Part shown: positions 32,171 to 40,699 of the stretch, piece by piece | Layout of the letters: each line of letters starts with the position of its first letter | Position numbering within the stretch: position 1 is the first letter of the stretch | NCBI RefSeq assembly: GCF_000620765.1 | Contig: NZ_KK211185.1 | Location: 1 to 44,832, forward strand | DNA: 44,832 bases | Direction of reading: 5' to 3' | From: Desulfovermiculus halophilus DSM 18834 | GTDB taxonomy: Bacteria > Desulfobacterota > Desulfovibrionia > Desulfovibrionales > Desulfothermaceae | Position numbers and translations under genes: made by a program | Notes under the pieces: model-generated | Seen by the model: only the letters and a program-made list of their open reading frames with translations | Database searches by the model: none | Told to the model about the DNA's origin: nothing

Positions 32171-33151
32171 TTACACTTCTTGCAGTTGCCGAAGTTTGTT
32201 CTTCAAGTACAGGTTTTCCAAAAACAGGGCTAACTGGTCGCTGATCAAGGCTACAAAATCCATGAGCTCCGAGTGAATGCTCCGTCTTTCCTCGTCAGCC
32301 AGGACCAGGACTCCCCTGGTCCGCATATGGACAATGAGCGGCACGCAGATCACGCTCTGAAACTTGGGGGCGTCGTAATGCTTCTCGAAAAGGGGGGCGC
32401 CCCGGATCCGCTCGCCCTTATCCGCTGTGGTTATCGACTTGTGATTGCGAAAGACCCAGCCGATGACCCCGGCGTTGATGTCGAACTTCTTGCGGTGCAG
32501 GTCTGTACGCCGAAAGAGGGGCCGGCTCCATCCTTCCAGGGAGTAACCGTGGCCCATCTCATCCCTGGAAGCGAAAAGACAATAACTGAAATGGGTGCAC
32601 TCGGCCAGGGTCTGGAGCAGATTTTCCAAAAAGATGGACCAGCGGGGGTTGTTGTGCCGGAGGCGATGAAAGGTCTGCACCACGGCGTAAAAGCGCTGCT
32701 TCTGCTCCGAATCCTCCTGTTGGCTGAACTGGGCGCACAGGGCTTCGACCAGGTGCACAAACTGATGCAGGATCTTTTGCTGCTTGGGGCTGAAGGTGTA
32801 GGACTTCTTGCTGTCCAGACACAGGGCCCCCCGGCCATCGGGCAGAGGACAGCCCATAAAGGCCTTGATCTTGGACTCGGCCTCTTGGGGATAGTAACCC
32901 AGGCTGCCGCCTTCCCGGTGAAAGTCGTCGACCAGAAGGGGCTGATTGTTGCGCAGGACCCAGCCGACCAGGCCCTGTCCGGTCTGGATTAAGGTCCCGT
33001 TCTGGATATTGTCCCCCAGACTGAAATGGGAGACCAGGGTGTATGTGCTGTCGCTGGAATGCAGGAAGAGAACAGCGGAATAGGCGTCAAATACACTGCA
33101 GATCAGGCCCAGAATGCGGTCGAAAAAAGAGTGATCATGCATGGGATTCAC
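32171..33151 (-). CDS. Tandem GAF-domain sensor protein
   Basis: A 326-residue cytoplasmic protein with two GAF domains (about 5-140 and 160-305). GAF1 is recognisable from [40 protein letters not shown] and [20 protein letters not shown]2 is recognisable from [40 protein letters not shown] and [20 protein letters not shown]. No kinase, cyclase or HTH domain is attached. The start at 33151 overlaps the upstream small gene by ATGA; an in-frame Met lies at 33142. It is adjacent to mreB, so a link to cell-shape control is plausible but unproven. The ligand is unknown. Confidence 0.88.
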   Translation of the reverse strand: MNPMHDHSFFDRILGLICSVFDAYSAVLFLHSSDSTYTLVSHFSLGDNIQNGTLIQTGQGLVGWVLRNNQPLLVDDFHREGGSLGYYPQEAESKIKAFMGCPLPDGRGALCLDSKKSYTFSPKQQKILHQFVHLVEALCAQFSQQEDSEQKQRFYAVVQTFHRLRHNNPRWSIFLENLLQTLAECTHFSYCLFASRDEMGHGYSLEGWSRPLFRRTDLHRKKFDINAGVIGWVFRNHKSITTADKGERIRGAPLFEKHYDAPKFQSVICVPLIVHMRTRGVLVLADEERRSIHSELMDFVALISDQLALFLENLYLKNKLRQLQEV

Positions 33152-33363
33152 TTTTTGAAATGCCGGTGGACATAGAATTCTATGCTTCGATTGTAAGTGC
33201 GCTCTTCTTCAGGCGTAAAATAGCAGGCCGGCAGTTCCCCCCGCTGGCGATGGTACTGGATGCACTCGCAGCACAGGCCGTGCCGCGGACAATTGGGATA
33301 GGTACAGGGACAGCTTTCGGAGTTTATCTTCAGACGGGGGCATCGTTCCTTTTTGTCACTCAT
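33148..33363 (-). CDS. Small Cys-rich protein (DUF6485-like)
   Basis: A 71-residue protein with a Cys cluster: [20 protein letters not shown] and [20 protein letters not shown], followed by the acidic/aromatic [16 protein letters not shown]. The Cys pattern suggests zinc or Fe-S binding. Start choice: the ATG at 33363 follows GGAGG at a spacing of 8; the longer frame upstream is not supported. The stop overlaps the GAF gene start by 4 bp, so they are co-translated. It leads the minus-strand cluster with mreB. The function is unknown. From 33364 to about 33790 I find only presumed promoter DNA. Confidence 0.82.
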   Translation of the reverse strand: MSDKKERCPRLKINSESCPCTYPNCPRHGLCCECIQYHRQRGELPACYFTPEEERTYNRSIEFYVHRHFKK

Positions 33364-33794
33364 AACTGCATCCTCCACAATCTGATGCTCGACGCCGGCA
33401 CTATGGGCGGTGGTGGTCATAATCGCTGCATGGGTCGACTGCCAGAGTTTATTCAAAGCTTTGAATGCAGCCTGTAGTCGGATCTGGGATGCGCCGCCCG
33501 CCTGCGGGGCAACTGATGTTCGGGCTCTGGGACCGGAATCCGCATTCGTTTGCCGGGCAGTCTGCGGTCCCGGGGGCAATGGGGGTAAATGTAGGAGAAA
33601 TGCATTGCCCTGGTCAAGCATAATACCCCATCCTGGTTGAGGGATTCTCAGCTTCTGATAAAGTTTACCCCTGGGAGCCTGAGCGCACAATCAGGAATGG
33701 GGATATCGGATCGCGGTACTTGCCTGCCTGAATCCGGAAACGTATGCTGAGGACCGATAGCAGGCAGATCCTGTGCGGATGCGCCTGCAAAAAG

Positions 33795-34365
33795 ACTGAA
33801 GACTGAAGACTGAAGACAGAGGTCAGAAGTCAGAGGTAAGAAGACAGAGGTCAGAGGACAGAGGTCAGAAGTCAGAGATCAGAGGAAAATGGGAGTCTCT
33901 GTGGAATGTTGCTCCGATCTGGGGGTTCATGCTGTAGGGGCGAATAATCATTCGCCCTCTTTCGGTCGTGCGGGGACGCGATGTGGGCCAAAGGCAACAC
34001 CCCCCGTAGCCCCCCTCAAGGGGGGACGGAGAGAAGGAAGACAGAGGTCAGAAGTCAGAAGTCAGAGGACAGAGATCAGAGGTCAGAGGCCAGAGATCAG
34101 AGGTCAGAAGACAGAGGTCAGAGATCAGAGGTCAGAAGCCAGAGGACAGAGGACAGAGGAAAACGGGAGTCTCTGTGGAATGTTGCTCCGATCTGGGGGG
34201 TCATGCTGTAGCCCTCTTTCGGCCGTGCGGGGCCGCGATGCGGGCCAAAGGCAACACCCCCCGCAGCCCCCTTCAAGGGGGGACGGAGAGAAAAAAGACA
34301 GAAGACAGAGGACAGAGGACAGAAGACAGAGGTCAGAGATCAGAAGTCAGAGGCCAAAGGTTAAA
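33795..34365. repeat. CAGAGGT heptamer arrays with duplicated 140-bp block
   Basis: Arrays of CAGARRT/ACAGAGG units run at 33795-33885, 34037-34160 and 34297-34355. Between them a block of about 140 bp occurs twice (about 33889-34036 and 34164-34296): GGGAGTCTCTGTGGAATGTT, GCTCCGATCTGGGGG, CCCTCTTTCGG, GGCCAAAGGCAACACCCCCC, TCAAGGGGGGACGGAGAG. No gene is visible. Confidence 0.88.
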
Positions 34366-34480
34366 GGACTGAAAAATCAGTATGTTATAGATTCAAGCGT
34401 GGATCGTCCTGGCTATTAATCGTCTTTTTGCAGTTCCGTCGACAAAAACACAGCGAGGGGTTCGCTGAAAAAGGAGATAC

Positions 34481-35719
34481 ATGCTGTCCATCCTGCCGAT
34501 GCACAATCCGATTCAGAACTATGCCTGGGGATCGCGGGAGAAGCTGGCCACGTTTTTGGGATATTCGACCCCGCCCGCAGATCCTCTGGCTGAACTGTGG
34601 ATGGGTGCCCATCCCAGCGCCCCGTCGCAGGTCTATACTCAGGGACGGTGGGTCCAGCTGGATGAGCTTATTCAGCAGAGTCCGGACCGGCTGCTGGGGA
34701 AGAAGAATACGGAACGATTCGGTCCCCATCTGCCCTTTCTGTTCAAGGTTCTGGCCGTGGATCGCCCCTTGTCCCTGCAGGTCCATCCCAACGCCAAACA
34801 GGCCTGGGCCGGATATCAAAAGGAAGAGGCCCTGGCCGTTGCACCCGCTTCGGCGGAGCGGAGCTACAAGGACCCCAATCCAAAACCGGAATGCATCTGT
34901 GCCCTGGAACCGTTCTGGGGGTTGAACGGATTCCGCCCCCCGGAGGAGATCGAGCGATGGTTTGCCTGGCTGGCTCCTAAGGCCCTAAGGCCAGAGCTGG
35001 ATATACTGGACAGGGAAGAAGGCCCGGAGGCTTTGTCCGGGATGCTGGAATCACTGCTGCATATGGAACCAAGGCGGAGGGTGGAGGTCCTGGAGCATGC
35101 GCGATCCAGGGTCGAAGAGGAGTCCGAACTTAACAGACAGGATCCCAGATACTGGATGGCCGTTCTGCTTGCCGAGCATCCCGGGGACATCGGCGCACTA
35201 GCCCCGGTCTTCCTCCAGTTGATGCATCTCTCTCCGGGGCAGGCAGCGTTTTTGCCCCCCGGCCGCCTGCATGCCTATCTGTCCGGCCTGGGCCTGGAGA
35301 TCATGGCCAATTCGGACAATGTGCTCCGGGCCGGGCTGACCTCCAAGCATATAGACGTCCAGGAGCTGTTAAAGACCATGGATTTTGACCGCCCGGAGCA
35401 GGGAGCTCTGGAGCCCGTGCCCGGCGGCGGGGGATGGTTTGCCTACCCGTCATTCACCGAGGAGTTCGTTCTCTCCGGGTTTGAGCTCGGCCCGGGCTGC
35501 CCCCGGTTTGAAGCGTCTTTGACCGGGATCTCCATTTTACTCTGCGTGCAGGGAGAGCTGGAGATTTCCGACCAGCAGAGCGGAGAGGGGATCAGGCTGG
35601 TCCAGGGGCAGTCGGTGTGCATTCCGGGCTGTGTTCAGAGCTGGACGGCTTCCGGCCGGGGGCGGGCCTATGTGGCCGAAACCGGGGTCAACCTCGGATC
35701 ATCTTTTCCGGATCGATGA
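34481..35719 (+). CDS. manA: Class I mannose-6-phosphate isomerase
   Basis: A 412-residue zinc enzyme that interconverts mannose 6-phosphate and fructose 6-phosphate. The zinc ligands are Gln100 and His102 in PLSLQVHPNAKQAWAGY, Glu137 in PNPKPECICALEPFWGLNGF, and the later His in FLPPGRLHAYLSGLGLEIMA. The signature NSDNVLRAGLTSKHIDV is intact. The length is normal. AAGGAG (34471-34476) lies only 4 bases before the ATG at 34481; an ATG at 34499 is an alternative. A small gene overlaps or follows at once. Confidence 0.95.
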   Translation: MLSILPMHNPIQNYAWGSREKLATFLGYSTPPADPLAELWMGAHPSAPSQVYTQGRWVQLDELIQQSPDRLLGKKNTERFGPHLPFLFKVLAVDRPLSLQVHPNAKQAWAGYQKEEALAVAPASAERSYKDPNPKPECICALEPFWGLNGFRPPEEIERWFAWLAPKALRPELDILDREEGPEALSGMLESLLHMEPRRRVEVLEHARSRVEEESELNRQDPRYWMAVLLAEHPGDIGALAPVFLQLMHLSPGQAAFLPPGRLHAYLSGLGLEIMANSDNVLRAGLTSKHIDVQELLKTMDFDRPEQGALEPVPGGGGWFAYPSFTEEFVLSGFELGPGCPRFEASLTGISILLCVQGELEISDQQSGEGIRLVQGQSVCIPGCVQSWTASGRGRAYVAETGVNLGSSFPDR

Positions 35720-35730
35720 GGATAGAACTT

Positions 35731-35931
35731 ATGCAAGGTCCCATCAACAAGGATGCGTATATGCAGGAAATCCTGGCCCTGGCTCAGGAATACCAGGACG
35801 TTCCCTCCTACCACACAGTCAAAAAGATATCGGATCTGGCTGCGGCCATCATCTACGACTACACGGTCTATGGGCGGCCGGAAGAGTACAGCAAGCATTC
35901 CTGGCGGGACGATTCAGCCCGGGACGAGTAA
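35731..35931 (+). CDS. Small hypothetical protein downstream of manA
   Basis: A 66-residue acidic protein (QGPINKDAYMQEILALAQEY, then QDVPSYHTVKKISDLAAAII, ending HSWRDDSARDE). I do not recognise the family. Two starts are possible: the ATG at 35731, with GAGG 9 bases upstream, or the ATG at 35716, which overlaps the manA stop as ATGA. Either implies co-expression with manA. There is no signal peptide and no transmembrane helix. A 90-bp deletion derivative of the foldback element follows. Confidence 0.7.
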   Translation: MQGPINKDAYMQEILALAQEYQDVPSYHTVKKISDLAAAIIYDYTVYGRPEEYSKHSWRDDSARDE

Positions 35932-35960
35932 GGACGCCACTGCTGTCGGAAAAGAAAAAA

Positions 35961-36050
35961 GGTTCTTCGCTGTAGCCTGTGGATTTTTGGAGCTCGCCAT
36001 CTCTTCTGTGTGCACTGAGTGGCAGGTTCGCACATATCCGTTTGAAGAGG
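35961..36050. repeat. Foldback element, internally deleted copy E
   Basis: It begins GGTTCTTCGCTGTAGCCTGT and GGATTTTTGGAG, continues ATCTCTTCTGTGTGC, then skips most of the element and ends TTTGAAGAGG, so both ends remain with only about 90 bp. Confidence 0.7.
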
Positions 36051-36064
36051 CAGAATGTGTGTGA

Positions 36065-36697
36065 TTACAGCTCCAGGAGCCGCCAGGCCTGGAGGATGAG
36101 GGAGAGGGCGAATCCCCACAGGGCCAGGCCCAGAATGCGCATGGTCCAGGCATAGATGCGGCCTTGGACCAAGAAGCGGGCGGACCCGGCGATCCAGGCC
36201 ACAAGCATCTTGGCCCCCACCAGGCAGATATAGAACCCGGACAGAAAGAATGCGGCCCGGAGCAGGGGGTGGCTGTCCGCCCCGGAGAGCAGGGGAGCGC
36301 CGACGGTGAACCAGAACAGATAGGGGTGGGGGTTGAGGTAGTTGGTCAGTACGCCCTTGAGCAGGGACTGGGGATTGGTCTGGTCCGGGTGCAGGACGTC
36401 TCCGGTGACCTGCAGGGTCTCATACCCCAGGTACAAGAGATACAGGGCCCCGAGAAGGGAAAGCCCGGCCAGGACCGGCTGCATATCCCGGATATGGATG
36501 GAAAGGACAACGGCTGCGCAGATGATGGGCGGGTCGGTGAGCAGGGGAGCCAGGGCCACCTTGCAGCCTTCCCGGATGCGATAGCGCAGGGTATGGGACA
36601 GGACCAGGGTGAGCATCGGGCCCGGGGCCAGCCCTGCGGTCAGGCCGAGAAGGGCGCCGGAGAGAAGGGAACTCGCGGGGGTGGAGAAAAGAGGCAT
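36065..36697 (-). CDS. LysE-family exporter
   Basis: A 210-residue inner-membrane protein with five or six hydrophobic segments, of the LysE/RhtB amino-acid-exporter superfamily. The N-terminal family signature is SGALLGLTAGLAPGPMLTLV, followed by REGCKVALAPLLTDPPIICA. Later segments are LAGLSLLGALYLLYLGYETL, GVLTNYLNPHPYLFWFTVGA and AFFLSGFYICLVGAKMLVAW. The start at 36697 is chosen over an upstream frame (to 36856) that overlaps the hydrolase gene. It is 30 bp downstream of the alpha/beta hydrolase. The substrate is not deducible. Confidence 0.88.
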   Translation of the reverse strand: MPLFSTPASSLLSGALLGLTAGLAPGPMLTLVLSHTLRYRIREGCKVALAPLLTDPPIICAAVVLSIHIRDMQPVLAGLSLLGALYLLYLGYETLQVTGDVLHPDQTNPQSLLKGVLTNYLNPHPYLFWFTVGAPLLSGADSHPLLRAAFFLSGFYICLVGAKMLVAWIAGSARFLVQGRIYAWTMRILGLALWGFALSLILQAWRLLEL

Positions 36698-36726
36698 GGG
36701 TTCATCTCTGGGCCGGCAGGGGCAGT

Positions 36727-37569
36727 TCAGGTCCTGGGGGCGTATTCGGCTATAAAGGCCCTGATCTTTTCGGTAGCCTGTTCCGGGGCCTCCAGGTGGG
36801 GAGCGTGCCCGCAGTCCGCGATCCAGCAGGGCAGGGCAGGGCCGGAGGTATTGCAAACGATGCTGTCCACCTGCTTAGCTGTTCCGAAGACGTCGTCGAC
36901 TCCCTGCATGACCAGGGCCGGACTGGATACCCCGACCAGCTCCCGCTCAATGTTCCAGCCCGCGAACTCTGAAGACAGCCAGGTCTCAGTCCAGGCGTAG
37001 AAGACGTCATCTGTTTTCTCTTTATGATACTTGGCCAGCTTGTGCGGCCAGTCGGTGCGCTGGTAGCGGGTCTTGGCCTGGGCTATGCCCTGCACGGTTT
37101 CCGGCTCCACGAAAACATGTGCGGCGATGGTGGTCAGGCAGCAAACCCTCTCCGGGAAGGCCGAGGCAAAGAGCAGGGCGATGCTGCCCCCGTCGCTGTG
37201 CCCGATGAGGATGGCCCGGCTGATTCCCAGGGCCTGGAGCAGGGCCGGGAAATAGGTATAGGCTTCTGTGTGCAGATAGTCCGGAGTCCTGGGACGGACA
37301 AAAGGGGATGACCGTCCGTATCCCTGACGGTCGTAGGCGAGCCCGGGACGTCCGGTCGCTGCGCACAGGGCAGGGGGAAAGTCCTTCCACATCTCCACGC
37401 ATCCCAGACCTTCGTGGAGGAAGATCAAAGGCGCGGAGGTACTCAGGTCAGTCTCTTGCCGCCGGGCGAAGCTGAAATGCCGGACCCGCAGCGTGGCGTC
37501 CAGGACCGGGATCATCTGATCGTGGGTCTCGATCCCGCATTCGGGCTGCCAGTCATCACTGGGGTGCAT
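36727..37569 (-). CDS. Alpha/beta hydrolase
   Basis: A 280-residue serine hydrolase. The oxyanion region is LIFLHEGLGCVEMWKDFP, the nucleophile elbow is ILIGHSDGGSIAL with Ser near 126, the acid is in VMQGVDDVFG, and the His is in IADCGHAPHLEAPE, so the triad is complete. The substrate cannot be assigned; esters or lactones are the usual range. GGAGG lies upstream of the ATG, which is inside the end of the preceding gene (14-bp overlap). The operon order is small protein, hydrolase, LysE exporter. Confidence 0.9.
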   Translation of the reverse strand: MHPSDDWQPECGIETHDQMIPVLDATLRVRHFSFARRQETDLSTSAPLIFLHEGLGCVEMWKDFPPALCAATGRPGLAYDRQGYGRSSPFVRPRTPDYLHTEAYTYFPALLQALGISRAILIGHSDGGSIALLFASAFPERVCCLTTIAAHVFVEPETVQGIAQAKTRYQRTDWPHKLAKYHKEKTDDVFYAWTETWLSSEFAGWNIERELVGVSSPALVMQGVDDVFGTAKQVDSIVCNTSGPALPCWIADCGHAPHLEAPEQATEKIRAFIAEYAPRT

Positions 37570-37858
37570 CCCCGCTTTCCTCCAGCCACTTGGACAGAAT
37601 GTCGATAATCTGCCTGGCCTGCTTCTGATTGGAGATGTTGAACTTGGTTTGTGGCCGGAACTGGCCGCCGATCTTGCGGTAGCGGCGGATCATGTATTTT
37701 TCCGGGCCAAAGTCGTTCGTCTTGGGGTCAAGCTGGCGGTAGCGGAAGAGAATAGTGGTCCAGGCCCCTTTGGTCAGGATCTCCTTGTCCAGTTCCTGGA
37801 CCAGGACCTGCCCGTCTTCTTCGTAGCTTATGGTAATGTCTTCAATCTTTTCAGCCAT
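37556..37858 (-). CDS. Conserved small protein of unknown function
   Basis: A 100-residue protein beginning MAEKIEDITISYEEDGQVLV, then KEILTKGAWTTILFRYRQLD, FGPEKYMIRRYRKIGGQFRP and a helical end QKQARQIIDILSKWLEES. It looks like a compact beta-rich domain with one C-terminal helix. I believe similar proteins are common in Desulfovibrionales, but I know of no function. The start at 37858 has GGGAAT upstream. It overlaps the hydrolase gene start by 14 bp, so expression is coupled. Confidence 0.82.
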   Translation of the reverse strand: MAEKIEDITISYEEDGQVLVQELDKEILTKGAWTTILFRYRQLDPKTNDFGPEKYMIRRYRKIGGQFRPQTKFNISNQKQARQIIDILSKWLEESGDAPQ

Positions 37859-38071
37859 GAAATTCCCGTGAGTTGCCCGTGTTATGCGGATGCTGACTTC
37901 AGAGACCGTGATTTAGGATGCAACCATACCCAAGACCGGGGTGATGGTCAAAAACCGTTTTCAAAAGGATGCGTCCTGATGATTTGGCAAGCTGTTTGCA
38001 TACTGTGCGGACGGGAACCTCCGATATAAGAGTGTCCAGGAAACCATGCAAACCAATAAGGAGGCAGAAAG

Positions 38072-38599
38072 ATGGTACGCAGGGTGTTTTTGGCTGTTGT
38101 GGTGTCTGTTTTCGTCCTCTCCTCTCCCGGCATGGCGAAGCAGAATACCCTGTTTATCAGCGGTGGCGGCTCCTGGGACGCGGATGGAACCGTCCGTTTC
38201 AGTTATGTCCGGGATGTGGATTGGCAGTTCTGGTCTTCGTCCTTGGGACATTTTACGCCCAGTGTTGAGGTTGGGGCAGGATGGTGGTTTTCATCTGCCA
38301 AAACAGGTGTTCATGCCGATGTCACCCCCATGTTCAGATACGTCTTTCATACCGGCCGGGACGTGGTCCCCTTTGTGGAAGGAGGCGCCGGGGCCTCGTA
38401 CATCAGCTACGAGCAGTTCGGGGGTCAAGATCTGGGCTCCCATTTTCAGTTCCGGGACGTGGCCGGAGTTGGGGTGGCCTTCGGCCCTGATGCCCAGTAC
38501 TCCATGCATGCCAGATATGAGCACTACTCCAATGCAGATTTGGCTGATGAAAACGACGGCCTGGACTTCTGGGTCCTGGGCTTCGGGATGTCCTTTTAG
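38072..38599 (+). CDS. pagL: PagL-like lipid A 3-O-deacylase
   Basis: A 175-residue outer-membrane barrel enzyme. The signal peptide is VFLAVVVSVFVLSSPGMAKQ. Barrel strands follow (FISGGGSWDADG, FSYVRDVDWQFW, PSVEVGAGWWF, VTPMFRYVF, VPFVEGGAGASYIS). The catalytic His-Ser motif of PagL is in YEHYSNADL (residues about 150-158), and the protein ends in GFGMSF with a terminal Phe. The family removes the 3-O-linked acyl chain from lipid A. AAGGAGG precedes the ATG. It converges on an LpxR-like gene whose stop is 11 bp away. Confidence 0.87.
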   Translation: MVRRVFLAVVVSVFVLSSPGMAKQNTLFISGGGSWDADGTVRFSYVRDVDWQFWSSSLGHFTPSVEVGAGWWFSSAKTGVHADVTPMFRYVFHTGRDVVPFVEGGAGASYISYEQFGGQDLGSHFQFRDVAGVGVAFGPDAQYSMHARYEHYSNADLADENDGLDFWVLGFGMSF

Positions 38600-38610
38600 G
38601 CCGAGGGGGA

Positions 38611-39654
38611 TCAGAAGGACCAGGTCAGGGTCAAGGAGCCTATAACCTGGGGATCGTCCTGGCTCTCGAACTCCTTGGTCCGCAGCATGTGCCGGTAGGT
38701 AACTTTCAGCCGCTCAAAGGTCAGGGCCAGTCCTGCGGAGACCTGGGCCACCAAGGGATGCTTGTCCACACTGTGGCTGTCCTTCCAGGTGTTGCCGTCC
38801 AGAAAGATGTTCCGGGCCACAGCCTGGACCTGGGCGGCGGCGAACAGGTGCAGGCCGAACCGTCCCCAAGGGGTCAGCTGTGGCCCGGAGGGCTCTGGGA
38901 CGCTGACCCCGGCTCCGGGCCGGATAACGTCCGATCCAAAGTCCCGGGGCAGCCTGTAGCCGAAGCGGAATTCAGCCCCGGCGTTGGCCGCAGTGAGTAC
39001 ATTGCCCACCGTGGTCCCGGCGAAGGGGATGAGGTCGGCTCCCAGGCAGCAGTCTGCGGTATGCTCCCAGGCCCGCCATTTTCGCTGCCAGGACAGGCGG
39101 ATAGCCGGCTCGTCCCGGAGCTGGTTGTCCCAGCCCTCGGCCTGTTGCAGGTCGCGGAGCTGGTGGACCGTGTTTTGGGCTTCTTCTCCCAGAGCGGATG
39201 GGCCGATCATCCCGGCTACCAGCTCGATGGTGTCCAGCTGGGTGGCTGTCTTGCTGTGCAGGGCCAGGCCTGCATACAGAAAGCCGGCATAGGGCCGGTC
39301 GTCCACGAGCAGGGCGGGGGTGGAAATGTCGGAGGGGGTGTAGATCTGCTGCCCGAGGATGAGCCCGACGTTGTGCATGCTGTCCGGATCGTTGACAAAA
39401 GGGGCCATACGGATCAGAGGCAGGCTCCATTCCGGGAGGCGGACATCCTTGCTGTATTCTTCCAAGTCTTTGGACAGCCAGGTCAGCTGCACGGCGTTGG
39501 TGTAGTACTTGTCCGTATTCCCGAAGAGGTCGTTTTCAAAAAAGACCTGCAGGGTCTGATACTTTGAGGCGTCGTCTGCCAGGGCGGAGGATGGAAGGCC
39601 AAGGGCCGCGAGAAGCATCCAGAGAATGAGGGCGATTCGGGCAGTCCAGTTCAC
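38611..39654 (-). CDS. lpxR: LpxR-like lipid A deacylase (DUF2219)
   Basis: A 347-residue outer-membrane protein. Signal peptide: ALILWMLLAALGLPSSALA (about 8-26). The LpxR signature FFENDLFGNTDKYYTNAVQL (residues 38-57) holds the Asn-Asp and Thr residues near the active site. YTPSDISTPALLVDDRPYAG and FLYAGLALHSKTATQ follow, as in the family, and the end SLTLTWSF has a terminal Phe. LpxR removes the 3'-acyloxyacyl group of lipid A. Start choice: a GTG at 39654 that overlaps the upstream stop, with GGGGA before it; a longer frame lacks a signal peptide at its N-terminus. Translationally coupled to the Zn-ribbon gene. Confidence 0.88.
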   Translation of the reverse strand: MNWTARIALILWMLLAALGLPSSALADDASKYQTLQVFFENDLFGNTDKYYTNAVQLTWLSKDLEEYSKDVRLPEWSLPLIRMAPFVNDPDSMHNVGLILGQQIYTPSDISTPALLVDDRPYAGFLYAGLALHSKTATQLDTIELVAGMIGPSALGEEAQNTVHQLRDLQQAEGWDNQLRDEPAIRLSWQRKWRAWEHTADCCLGADLIPFAGTTVGNVLTAANAGAEFRFGYRLPRDFGSDVIRPGAGVSVPEPSGPQLTPWGRFGLHLFAAAQVQAVARNIFLDGNTWKDSHSVDKHPLVAQVSAGLALTFERLKVTYRHMLRTKEFESQDDPQVIGSLTLTWSF

Positions 39655-39956
39655 TGATGATCCCCGAGGGTGAAAAGTTGGGGCTCGATCCGTTCGCTTT
39701 TGCACATCGGGCAGCGGCTGGGGCGGGTCATACGGGTTCGCTTGCCAAACTCATGCCCGCAGGCCCTGCAGCTGGCCGGGATAATGATTAGCCGCCTGCC
39801 TTGGGAGCGCAGGGTCTTGGCCACATGTTCCATGTGGGCCGGTAGGTCCTTTTCCGAGACACCGAGTTCTACGGAGAGATCCCGGAAGCTCACGGGGCCC
39901 TGCGCAGATTCCAGGCTGGAGATAATTGCTTGTCTGAGGGTGTCCCGTGCGGTCAT
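39651..39956 (-). CDS. HTH and zinc-ribbon transcriptional-regulator-like protein
   Basis: A 101-residue protein. The N-terminal winged-helix part (ARDTLRQAIISSLESAQGPV, FRDLSVELGVSEKDLPAHME) is followed by a zinc ribbon with CRACGHEF (CxxC) and RCPMCKSERI (CxxC). This matches the COG3357-type predicted regulators. The start is uncertain: the ATG at 39956 gives the expected N-terminus but lacks a clear binding site, and a TTG at 40025 would add 23 residues. It overlaps lpxR by 4 bp and may control or accompany it. Confidence 0.8.
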   Translation of the reverse strand: MTARDTLRQAIISSLESAQGPVSFRDLSVELGVSEKDLPAHMEHVAKTLRSQGRRLIIIPASCRACGHEFGKRTRMTRPSRCPMCKSERIEPQLFTLGDHQ

Positions 39957-40028
39957 GAGGTCACTGCTGTCTGGATGTATCCAAGCTATACGGCCGATGT
40001 CGCGCTTCTCCGGCACGGCAAGCAAGGA

Positions 40029-40541
40029 TTAGGACTGCTTGGTCTTGGTCCTGCTTTTAGGCGTTTTTTTCTCTTCCGTTTCCCCGGATGGCTCCTGTGC
40101 TGTCGCCTCGGGGGCATCTTCCCTGGCGTTATCCAGATCCTGCTTGATCTGTCTGCGCTCTTCCTTGGTTTTGGGAACCAGCTTGAGTTGAGGCACGAGA
40201 ACTTTGGTCACAGGATAGACCTCCTCAACATCCTTGAGCAGATCCTGGTCCGGATTCTTCTCGTCTAAATCGTCAACCATGTGCAGGCTGCCGTCCAGCT
40301 TTTTGAGGATATACATTTTTTTTCTCCTTTGGGGGTGAAGACCAATTACCACCCGGGTCAAGAACGGTGAGGTGAAAAGCATTCTGCGGTCGGTTGCACT
40401 CAGCTCCGGACAAGGAAACCTGGGGCATCGCGGACAGGCCAGAAACGGGGCATAGCGGTTGTATACCGGGCAGTAGAAGCTCCTGTTGTAGATGCTTGCC
40501 GGATCGTCTTCCGCATAGTCGAAGATCTTGTCATTCGTCAT
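40029..40541 (-). CDS. Uncharacterised protein with N-terminal Cys motif, possible internal start
   Basis: A 170-residue frame. The first 75 residues hold a Cys/Pro-rich segment (FYCPVYNRYAPFLACPRCPR and FPCPEL), possibly metal binding. The remainder (from MYILKKLDGSLHMVDDLDEK) is charged and ends in a Lys/Glu-rich tail. A strong AAAGGAG lies 8 bases before Met76 (40316), much better than anything before 40541, so a separate 94-residue product may be the main one. I do not recognise either part. It is in the same direction as the Zn-ribbon gene. Confidence 0.65.
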   Translation of the reverse strand: MTNDKIFDYAEDDPASIYNRSFYCPVYNRYAPFLACPRCPRFPCPELSATDRRMLFTSPFLTRVVIGLHPQRRKKMYILKKLDGSLHMVDDLDEKNPDQDLLKDVEEVYPVTKVLVPQLKLVPKTKEERRQIKQDLDNAREDAPEATAQEPSGETEEKKTPKSRTKTKQS

Positions 40542-40578
40542 TGAGCCGCTTTTCCCGAGCTGCCGGAGTACACAAGCT

Positions 40579-40640
40579 GGGTTCTTCGACGCAGCCTGTG
40601 GCTTAGTGACGTTGCCATCTCATATGTGTGAAATCTCACT
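40579..40640. repeat. Foldback element, short remnant
   Basis: GGGTTCTTCGACGCAGCCTG followed by TGGCTTAGTGACGTTGCC and ATCTCATATGTGTG matches the left end of the foldback family, diverged and truncated. Confidence 0.6.
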
Positions 40641-40699
40641 TCCAGCGTCCAGGAGCCAAAAATTGGCCAGGGCTGCTGTGGTGCTCAGCTGCGTGGTGG

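Noticed and set aside
33410-33640. A 76-codon plus-strand gene
   Set aside because: It overlaps the promoter side and start of the Cys-rich gene, lacks a ribosome site and has no recognisable protein character.
38689-39567. A 292-codon plus-strand frame opposite lpxR
   Set aside because: The minus-strand protein has a signal peptide, LpxR signature and terminal Phe; the opposite frame has none.
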